From Kitasatospora sp. MAP12-44 (GTDB lineage: Bacteria > Actinomycetota > Actinomycetes > Streptomycetales > Streptomycetaceae), in contig NZ_JARZAE010000004.1 in the NCBI RefSeq assembly GCF_029892095.1, forward strand, positions 3,720,001-3,784,000: a stretch of DNA of 64,000 bases. Reading direction: 5' to 3'. Each line of letters starts with the position of its first letter. Position 1 is the stretch's first letter. The translations under genes were made by a program, and so were the position numbers. Shown piece by piece: positions 59,485 through 64,000 of the stretch. Below the pieces are notes generated by a model, which ran no database searches, was not told the DNA's origin, and saw nothing but the letters and a program-made list of their open reading frames with translations.

Positions 59485-59664
59485 GTGCCCACGGATCGCA
59501 CGTTTGCCCAGGTCAGACCGTCTTCTGGGGTCTTCGCGTGCCCAACAGTACCGGACAGTGCCCAGGTGTGCCCAGCAGTCTCGGGCACACCTGGAGCACA
59601 CATCGGCACACTTCCCAATCAGCTGAATACTACGCAGAGTGACTGCCGTGCCGAATGGTGCCCA
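59485..59664 (+). repeat. GTGCCCA direct repeats, candidate integrase arm sites
   Basis: Exact GTGCCCA occurs at 59485, 59538, 59558, 59568 and 59658, with TTGCCCA at 59504, all on the plus strand and all within 215 bp of the att site. Short direct repeats flanking the core are how arm-type sites of tyrosine integrases appear. The interval 59453-59825 otherwise holds no supported gene. Confidence 0.6.
59562..59594. repeat. 12-bp inverted repeat near the att site
   Basis: CCAGGTGTGCCC (59562-59573) and GGGCACACCTGG (59583-59594) are perfectly complementary around 9 bp, and include one GTGCCCA copy. It could be a recombination-directionality-factor or integrase site, or a terminator. Confidence 0.5.
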
Positions 59665-59825
59665 TCGGTGACCAGTCGTGGTCGCGCGCGTCGTGCAGTC
59701 TCCGGCGGCCTCGGGCCCGCCACCCCCACGCCCCTGAGCGCCGCCGACCGGCGCCCGCCCGGGACACTGAACACCAGTGCCAGGCCCTTGCCCCCGGGGC
59801 CGCCTGGGCACCGCAGTGGTCCCGG

Positions 59826-60161
59826 TCACGGTCGGTGCGCGCACCAACGCATGAAGGAGACCACGGCAACCACCGCCGTGAGGCAGGCCAACGGGAGCTG
59901 CAGCACACGCCCGTCAGGCTGGACCCACGCCACGAGAACGCTGACCACGGTGGCCGCAGCCCACGCGACCCAGTAGCCGTACCGCTGGCCATTCAGAATC
60001 CGGTAGGCCAGCACGACCGCGCCGACAAGCAGCCCGACAGCGGGCAGCACGAGCCAGTGCGAACCGGTACCGACAGCCATCAGGATGCACAACGCGGCTC
60101 CACCGAAAAGGCCGACCGCCGTGCGGCAGACCTCCTGGCGGCCATGAACGCTATCCGGCAT
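59826..60161 (-). CDS. Small four-segment membrane protein
   Basis: A 111-residue hydrophobic protein. Segments are approximately TAVGLFGGAALCILMAVG, HWLVLPAVGLLVGAVVLAYRIL, GYWVAWAAATVVSVLVAWV and LPLACLTAVVAVVSFMRW. No domain is recognised. The ATG at 60161 has GAGG 11 nt upstream. It is the gene nearest the attachment site in the element, on the same strand as the two small genes upstream. Function unknown. Confidence 0.65.
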   Translation of the reverse strand: MPDSVHGRQEVCRTAVGLFGGAALCILMAVGTGSHWLVLPAVGLLVGAVVLAYRILNGQRYGYWVAWAAATVVSVLVAWVQPDGRVLQLPLACLTAVVAVVSFMRWCAHRP

Positions 60162-60307
60162 CAGTTCTCAGTCCTCTTCTTCACACCGCCCGTTGGTCGA
60201 CTGCCAAATGGGCATGAAACCACCCTAACCTGCTGGTATGACAACTCGCGGACAAGATCAAGAGACTTTCGCGGTCTCCTTGTCCGACGGAATCACCCTC
60301 CAGCCTG

Positions 60308-60390
60308 GCTCGGCACAGTCGCAGTGCCCTCGTACGTAAGCGGCGTATGACGCGATTCCGCTCCCGATCGAGGTGGCGCTGGCACGGCGA
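60308..60390 (+). pseudogene. Frameshifted remnant of a ligase-gene start
   Basis: CTCCCGATCGAGGTGGCGCTGGCACGGC at 60361-60388 matches 61327-61354 of the intact DNA ligase gene at 27 of 28 bases (encoding LPIEVALAR). Similarity extends back through GCAGTGCCC and GTATGAC. Here the ATG (60347) is in a different frame from the LPIEVALAR codons, and ligase similarity ends about 10 bases later. It is a duplicated or residual 5' fragment. No other gene is supported in 60162-60511. Confidence 0.6.
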
Positions 60391-60511
60391 CCGCGCGAAT
60401 GGACTCGGTGGGTGATCGGCTTCAGGTCCCCGCTCAGCATGTCCGCCGGTCTCGAGCTGCGCCACGGCTAGTGAACCCGGCCGCGGGCGTCCACGGGCTT
60501 CCTGAGTGGCA

Positions 60512-60530
60512 TGCGACTCCGGAAGTCGCA
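60512..60530 (-). terminator. Hairpin after the Cys-rich element gene
   Basis: TGCGACT-CCGGA-AGTCGCA, a 7-bp stem, ends 7 bp beyond the stop of the minus-strand gene at 60538. Confidence 0.5.
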
Positions 60531-60537
60531 CCCACCT

Positions 60538-60804
60538 TCACGAGTTCCTCAGCGCCTGCTCGCAGTGCCGGCAGCGTCGGTCGTACAACTGCGGCGGGTA
60601 CCAGGGCTCTCCCGGTCGGGCTGGCCGGTAGTGGCTGTGTTCCATAGCGTCCGTATCCAGGCCACACAGAGTCCGCGGAAGGGGGTCTTCGGGCGCGTCA
60701 GGATCAGCGCCGGCCGCGTGTACGAGGAGAACCATTGGCTCGACACCGTCAGGACCGATCTCCTGGTCCGGTTCCAGCTCGAAGAGAACGATGATCGAGC
60801 CCAT
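60538..60804 (-). CDS. Small Cys-containing hypothetical protein of the element
   Basis: An 88-residue product from ATG 60804: MGSIIVLFELEPDQEIGPDGVEPMVLLVHAAG, then DPLPRTLCGLDTDAMEHSHYRPARPGEPWYPPQLYDRRCRHCEQALRNS. The RTLCGL and CRHC cysteines with nearby His suggest a zinc site. Codons upstream in the same frame read VFCRVCNAADRVPTRPVVGDFPDAVGAVVP, another CxxC with plausible coding character, so the true start may be near 60900 and overlap the preceding gene in another frame. No convincing start or ribosome binding site was found for either choice. Confidence 0.55.
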   Translation of the reverse strand: MGSIIVLFELEPDQEIGPDGVEPMVLLVHAAGADPDAPEDPLPRTLCGLDTDAMEHSHYRPARPGEPWYPPQLYDRRCRHCEQALRNS

Positions 60805-60854
60805 ACGTCGACCATGCGGGACGACGGCACCGACCGCATCCGGGAAGTCGCCGA

Positions 60855-61208
60855 CTACGGGACGGGTGGGCACACGGTCGGCCGCGTTGCAGACCCGACA
60901 GAAGACATTTGGGCTGGCCGGGGGGCTTGGCGGACTGTGGCCGGGTCGTAGACAACCCACGCACGATCCGGGAGTCCCTCGCCCCAGCGGACCAAGGCCA
61001 CCCAACGCGTGCTGCCCTGGCGGAGCCGCCAGCGCTCCAGATGGGCCGGTCGCCACTTGCCGCCGATGCGGATGTCGACCCGCGACCAGCGCGCCTCCGC
61101 AACCCAGCTGCGACCGGGGCCGCTCATCAGCTCGTGCGGCGCGTAGACCGCATCCCCTGGCAGCTGGTGCGGGCGGCGAGGGCGGGAGAACGGGATGGCG
61201 ATGTTCAC
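60855..61208 (-). CDS. Short basic hypothetical protein, probably leaderless
   Basis: A 117-residue product from GTG 61208 (VNIAIPFSRPRRPHQ). The core VDIRIGGKWRPAHLERWRLRQGSTRWVALVRWGEGLPDRAWVVYDPATVRQ resembles short proteins commonly found on streptomycete integrated elements; no function is known. TACGAT at 61215-61220 ends 6 nt before this GTG, predicting a leaderless mRNA. A GTG at 61229 would lie inside the SOS-box palindrome and is less likely. The start is divergent from the DNA ligase. Confidence 0.65.
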   Translation of the reverse strand: MNIAIPFSRPRRPHQLPGDAVYAPHELMSGPGRSWVAEARWSRVDIRIGGKWRPAHLERWRLRQGSTRWVALVRWGEGLPDRAWVVYDPATVRQAPRPAQMSSVGSATRPTVCPPVP

Positions 61209-61214
61209 CTCTCT

Positions 61215-61236
61215 ATCGTAATCGAACACCTGTTCG
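61215..61236. promoter_or_regulatory. SOS (LexA) box with adjacent -10 between the ligase and the minus-strand genes
   Basis: CGAAC-ACCT-GTTCG at 61223-61236 is a perfect match to the Gram-positive/actinobacterial LexA consensus CGAAC-N4-GTTCG. On the minus strand it lies just upstream of the TACGAT -10 (61215-61220). On the plus strand it is 63 bp before the ligase ATG. LexA could therefore repress both directions until DNA damage. Confidence 0.7.
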
Positions 61237-61299
61237 TTTCAAGTGCCAGAGTCATCGAACTACTGGTGTCGTCGCAGGTCACAGTGCCCGCTTCCGGGT

Positions 61300-62274
61300 A
61301 TGACAGGTGGTGTGCCGCCGTTCGAACTCCCGATTGAGGTGGCGCTGGCACGGCCGATCACCCGGCTACCCGCCAGCGCCGAAGGGCTGTCGGCCCAGGC
61401 CAAGGTCGACGGATGGCGCGCCATCCTGCTGACTGGCCCTGAGCCGCGCGTGTTCAGCCGGCACGGCAAGGACTTGACCAAGGCTTTCGCGGACATCGCC
61501 GAAGCCGCCCAGTTCCTTCCGCCCTCTGTCTTGGACGGCGAGCTGGTCGCTGTCCTGCCCACAGGAGAGTTGTCGTTCGGTCTTTTGCAGACCCGCTCCG
61601 GCAAGGGACCGAAGGCCGGCGCCGGGTTCGCCGCCCAGTTCGCCGCGTTCGACGCCCTATCCGCAGGCGACACCGACCTTCGGGACCGTCCTCATCTCGA
61701 GCGCCACGCCCGCTTGCTGGGACTCCTCGAAGGCGCCCCACTAGGGGTCCAGCCGCTGCCCATCACCAGCGACCTGGACGAGGCCCGCCGGTGGTTCGGT
61801 GCCCTCGGCGGTGGTGTCGAAGGCTGCGTCCTCAAGCCCACTGGCTCTCGCTACAGGCCGGGCTACGCCTCGAATTGGCTCAAGTTCCGTGTTCACCATT
61901 CGGTGGACGCGGTCGTCGTCGGCATCACTCCCGGCTCCACGCCAGCTGGCCAGGCCGCAGTCCTCGCACAGCCGAATACCCGCGGCCAACTGCGCCCGGT
62001 CGGGGTCAGCCTCCCCCTGGGCCAGACACTGCGCGCCGAGCTCGCACCGCTGCTTCGCCCGGTCGGCGGCGAACTAGTGGAGCTACCGGGCACGCTGGGT
62101 GGCCTTCCAGGCGCGCCACAGGTCTCCTATCTTCCAGTCCACCCGGACGTCGTGGTGGAGATCGAGGTCGACCAGAAGCTCGAATTCGGGCGCTATCGCC
62201 ACCGGCCGCGCGTGCTCCGTGTGCGGGGCGACCTGACGGCGGACCAGGTCACGCCGCCGCGCACGGCCCTGTGA
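61300..62274 (+). CDS. ATP-dependent DNA ligase
   Basis: A 324-residue ligase of the short LigC/LigD-ligase type. The adenylated Lys35 lies in motif I AKVDGWRA. Motif III-like DGELVAVLPTGELSFGLLQ, motif IV GGVEGCVLKPTGSRYRPGY and motif V SNWLKFRVHHSVDAVVVGITPG follow. An OB-fold C-terminal part has YLPVHPDVVVEIEVDQKLEFGRYRHRPRVLRVRGD. No primase or nuclease domain is attached. ATG 61300 gives the start; the ribosome binding site is weak. An SOS box lies upstream. It would seal nicks in element or host DNA during repair or recombination; that role is inferred. Confidence 0.9.
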   Translation: MTGGVPPFELPIEVALARPITRLPASAEGLSAQAKVDGWRAILLTGPEPRVFSRHGKDLTKAFADIAEAAQFLPPSVLDGELVAVLPTGELSFGLLQTRSGKGPKAGAGFAAQFAAFDALSAGDTDLRDRPHLERHARLLGLLEGAPLGVQPLPITSDLDEARRWFGALGGGVEGCVLKPTGSRYRPGYASNWLKFRVHHSVDAVVVGITPGSTPAGQAAVLAQPNTRGQLRPVGVSLPLGQTLRAELAPLLRPVGGELVELPGTLGGLPGAPQVSYLPVHPDVVVEIEVDQKLEFGRYRHRPRVLRVRGDLTADQVTPPRTAL

Positions 62275-62307
62275 ATGGGCGGATCACGGAAGCAGCCAGC
62301 GAGCGAG

Positions 62308-63156
62308 TCAGATGCGTTCCACCCGCAGGGCCTCACCAACGACCAAGCGCTCGGCCATGTCTTCGGCCTGCGGGAAGCTCTGCGACGTGAGCCGCAGGCC
62401 GGCCCCAGCAACCGCTGCGACCACCTTCGCGGCCAGCTCCGTGCGCCCGGACTCCGGGACCGTGCTGAGGTTGAAGGACACCCAGATTCGCGTGTCGTTG
62501 CCCGGGGAGACCAGGACCGGCCCCTGCGGCGGGTCGCAGGGGATCGCGGCGCTGGTGAGCGCCTGGACGGTCCAGCTGCGGATCTCGGCTGTGCTCCTCT
62601 GGTCGACCGCGCGTGCCGCGGAGTAGATCGCGGCGCACAGCTCACTGGCGGCGGGGAGTGCCGCGCTGACCGGGATGGTGAACGGCCCCATGGTGACGGC
62701 ATCGGCAGCAGGGTCGTAGCCGAAGCTCCAGAAGTCGCGGGCGACGTCGCGTGGCGCGTTCCCGGCCTTGCGAGCTGCGGCTTGCGGTCCGAACTTGCCT
62801 TCGCCGCGTGCCCAGTCCTCGAAGTGGGTCAGGCCGTCGCGGACGTGCTTGATGTCGGGCAGCGCGGCCTCGAAGCGCTGCTGGGCCTGGGCGAGTGCCT
62901 CGCCCACGGCCGGGTCCATGCTCAGGTCCGCGAGGGCGATCTGTTCGAGCTTCACCGCCGCGAGCAGCTGGCGCAGGGCGACGACCAGCGTGCGCGCGTC
63001 GATCTGGCGAGAGCTGAACCAACCGACCTGGCTGTCGTCACCGTGCATGCGCTGGACGGCCAAGGCGACGGTGGCCCGCAACCAGTTCGCCTCCGAGACC
63101 GCGATTGCGTACGGGTTGTCCGCTGGTGACCAGTCGTCTGGCAAGTTGTCGCTCAT
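62308..63156 (-). CDS. Hypothetical protein of the element
   Basis: A 282-residue soluble protein with no family that I recognise. The N-terminal half is helical (ANWLRATVALAVQRM, ARTLVVALRQLLAAVKLEQIAL, PDIKHVRDGLTHFEDWARGEGKFG). The DGLTHFEDW segment resembles the conserved stretch of HEPN-like or AbiV-like helical proteins, though no RxxxxH motif is seen. The C-terminal half is alpha/beta (VSPGNDTRIWVSFNLSTVPESGRTELAAKVVAAVAGAGLRL), like a small protein-interaction domain. ATG 63156 is preferred to a GTG two codons earlier. It converges on the ligase with 33 bp between. Confidence 0.7.
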   Translation of the reverse strand: MSDNLPDDWSPADNPYAIAVSEANWLRATVALAVQRMHGDDSQVGWFSSRQIDARTLVVALRQLLAAVKLEQIALADLSMDPAVGEALAQAQQRFEAALPDIKHVRDGLTHFEDWARGEGKFGPQAAARKAGNAPRDVARDFWSFGYDPAADAVTMGPFTIPVSAALPAASELCAAIYSAARAVDQRSTAEIRSWTVQALTSAAIPCDPPQGPVLVSPGNDTRIWVSFNLSTVPESGRTELAAKVVAAVAGAGLRLTSQSFPQAEDMAERLVVGEALRVERI

Positions 63157-63252
63157 GACCAAGATCTTGGCCCCCGGAGCGATCGACTGCTCGGATTTTC
63201 CCGCGGAAGGTCAGTACGTCCGTGCGCGGGTACCGCCGCGAGCTGGTCTGGG

Positions 63253-63363
63253 TCAGCAGCGTGGGGAGAACTCGTATTCGTCCTCATCAGCCCAGTCCGG
63301 CCGTCCGTCGTCACCGGGTTCGAGAAGGTCTTGGGTCTCGTCTTCGGTCAGGTGCTCGTCCAT
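63253..63363 (-). CDS. Small acidic peptide
   Basis: A 36-residue frame, MDEHLTEDETQDLLEPGDDG then RPDWADEDEYEFSPRC, with 15 Asp/Glu and four Arg/His and no Lys. The unbroken acidic composition is unlike random high-GC sequence. It lies 97 bp upstream of the 282-residue gene on the same strand. The ribosome binding site is weak. It could be an antitoxin-like or DNA-mimic peptide, but this is speculation. Confidence 0.45.
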   Translation of the reverse strand: MDEHLTEDETQDLLEPGDDGRPDWADEDEYEFSPRC

Positions 63364-63629
63364 CGGACCATGATGCACCGTCAGCTTCAGCGACTGCGAG
63401 TCGGCGTGGTTGGAGCCGGACGCGTTGGCAGTCGAGCCTCCGACTCAGCCACTTTCTATCAGTCAGATCATGCGATGTGGCGGATTGCGGAGAGCCGCTC
63501 CGAGCCTATTCCCATCTGCCGATAAAGGTGATAAGCGCAACAAAGCCTTTCGCTCTAGCTGGTGTGCACATATGCTGTGCGGCTCGATCCTCGCAGGTGG
63601 CGGATCGGTGGTACGAGGGGGGAGCTGCG
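63364..63629. other. 266-bp AT-richer intergenic region before the nuclease gene
   Basis: No gene is supported. GCACA-TATGC-TGTGC (63566-63580) is an inverted repeat containing a possible -10 (TATGCT). Base composition is visibly less GC-rich than the rest of the window. It should hold the promoter of the nuclease gene. Confidence 0.4.
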
Positions 63630-64000
63630 GTGGCTGGTCTGAAGCTGTTCAAGGATGTCGATGGCGAGGCTGTCGAGCTGGCGGGTTCCACGGTTGCTCT
63701 GGAGCGGCATATCCAGACGTATATCGAGCGGAATATGGAGCGTCTGCTCGGCGTGCGGTTTCTAGCGTCGGAGTACTACACGGGCGCACGGCATGCCGGG
63801 CGGATCGACTCGTTGGGTCTGGACGAGGACTTTTCTCCTGTCGTCGTGGAGTACAAGCGTGCCCGTGGTGAGAGCATTGTTACTCAAGGGCTCTATTATT
63901 TGGCCTGGTTGAGGGACCATAAGTCGGAGTTCGAGGCGCTCGTGGCGAAGAGGCTCGGTGCCGATGTCTCTGCCCGCGTTGATTGGAGTAGCCCTCGGGT
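63630..64000 (+). CDS. PD-(D/E)XK-type nuclease, N-terminal part (runs off window)
   Basis: The first 123 residues from a GTG preceded by GGGGGGAG at 5 nt: AGLKLFKDVDGEAVELAG, then ERHIQTYIERNMERLLGVRFLASEYYTGARHAGRIDSLGLDEDFSPVVVEYKRARGESIVTQGLYYLAWL. The GRIDSLGLDED...VVVEYKR pattern is the D...ExK metal site of the PD-(D/E)XK superfamily. The HIQTYIERNMERLLGVRFLASEY start matches DUF91/NucS- or DUF5655-associated nucleases of bacteria. Codon use (TAT, ATT, GTT, TTG, CAA) is unlike the core genes. A role in defence or in element DNA processing is possible; the rest of the gene is outside the window. Confidence 0.75.
   Translation, partial: MAGLKLFKDVDGEAVELAGSTVALERHIQTYIERNMERLLGVRFLASEYYTGARHAGRIDSLGLDEDFSPVVVEYKRARGESIVTQGLYYLAWLRDHKSEFEALVAKRLGADVSARVDWSSPR

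Larger units (their letters stand above)
59453..64000. mobile_element. One end of an integrated element in tRNA-Thr (continues beyond window)
   Basis: It begins at the break in tRNA homology and runs to the window edge. Support: the split tRNA, integrase-arm-like repeats at 59485-59664, and genes with weaker GC bias (TAT, ATT, GTT, TTG codons are frequent in the gene at 63630). There is also a decayed ligase copy and a run of genes with no core function. The integrase gene and the reconstituted tRNA-Thr are expected beyond base 64000. No conjugation gene is visible, so whether it is an AICE, a prophage or a genomic island is open. Confidence 0.7.

Noticed and set aside
59410..59490. A complete tRNA-Thr gene
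   Set aside because: The T arm, variable loop and anticodon loop are present, but the 5' anticodon strand, D arm and 5' acceptor strand are not found to the right, so it is a 3' half only.
60181..60531. A 116-codon minus-strand ORF in the element
   Set aside because: It lies opposite the ligase remnant, has no plausible start signal, and its Arg/Pro/His-rich product looks like a frame shadow. A 33-codon plus-strand ORF at 60238 is equally unsupported.

Overview
The window is high-GC actinobacterial chromosome, almost certainly from the Streptomycetaceae (Streptomyces, Kitasatospora or Streptacidiphilus). The evidence is strong third-position GC bias in every real gene, many GTG starts, probable leaderless genes, a mycothiol biosynthesis gene (mshA), CarD, PhoRP/PhoU in the streptomycete arrangement, tandem-domain regulators, and long hairpin terminators without T-tracts. 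From memory of S. coelicolor, cysS-ispF-ispD-carD-phoP-phoR-phoU-gpmA-mshA follows a conserved core synteny block.

Layout. 1-16 kb is core: partial cysS, ispF/ispD (MEP isoprenoid pathway; ispD appears to begin at a CTG codon), carD, a lipoprotein, the phosphate regulators phoP-phoR divergent from phoU around a candidate PHO box, a Cys-rich metallothionein-like peptide, gpmA, an MFS exporter, a YbjN protein, mshA, a methyltransferase, a macrodomain protein and a receiver-PP2C phosphatase. 15-29 kb holds an XRE-HbhA-like-DUF2516 gene set with a nested operator, a MOSC protein, a MerR protein fused to a DNA polymerase III beta-clamp-like domain, a SNF2 helicase with a small coupled gene, YceI, two LysR regulators, and a membrane protein/DCC/TetR set behind a promoter with two palindromic operators. 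29-46 kb has two GNAT proteins, an NlpC/P60 hydrolase with an operator at its probable start site, two membrane proteins (one ThrE-type), a translationally coupled HSP90-family ATPase and TPR-like protein, DHA2 exporters, a double AsnC and a double TetR regulator, and an acyl-CoA dehydrogenase. 46-59 kb has a TetR/MFS pair, a stand-alone tatA, a NarL-type two-component pair, a multi-zinc-ribbon protein, a MerR regulator, a PknB-like kinase, a secreted lipase and proS.

Right of proS the sequence changes character. At 59410-59452 lies the 3' half only of a tRNA-Thr(CGT), still followed by its own terminator. This is the signature of an attachment site. Beyond it come repeated GTGCCCA motifs like integrase arm sites, then genes with less biased codon use: a small membrane protein, a Cys-rich protein, a short basic protein, an ATP-dependent DNA ligase divergent from that protein around a perfect SOS-box match (CGAAC-N4-GTTCG), a frameshifted remnant of a second ligase, two unknown proteins, and a truncated PD-(D/E)XK-type nuclease at the window edge. 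I read this as one end of an integrated element whose ligase is probably LexA-controlled. The integrase and the reconstituted tRNA should lie beyond the window.

Most notable items: the HSP90-TPR operon, the MerR-beta clamp fusion, and the SOS-linked ligase/nuclease cargo of the tRNA-Thr element.
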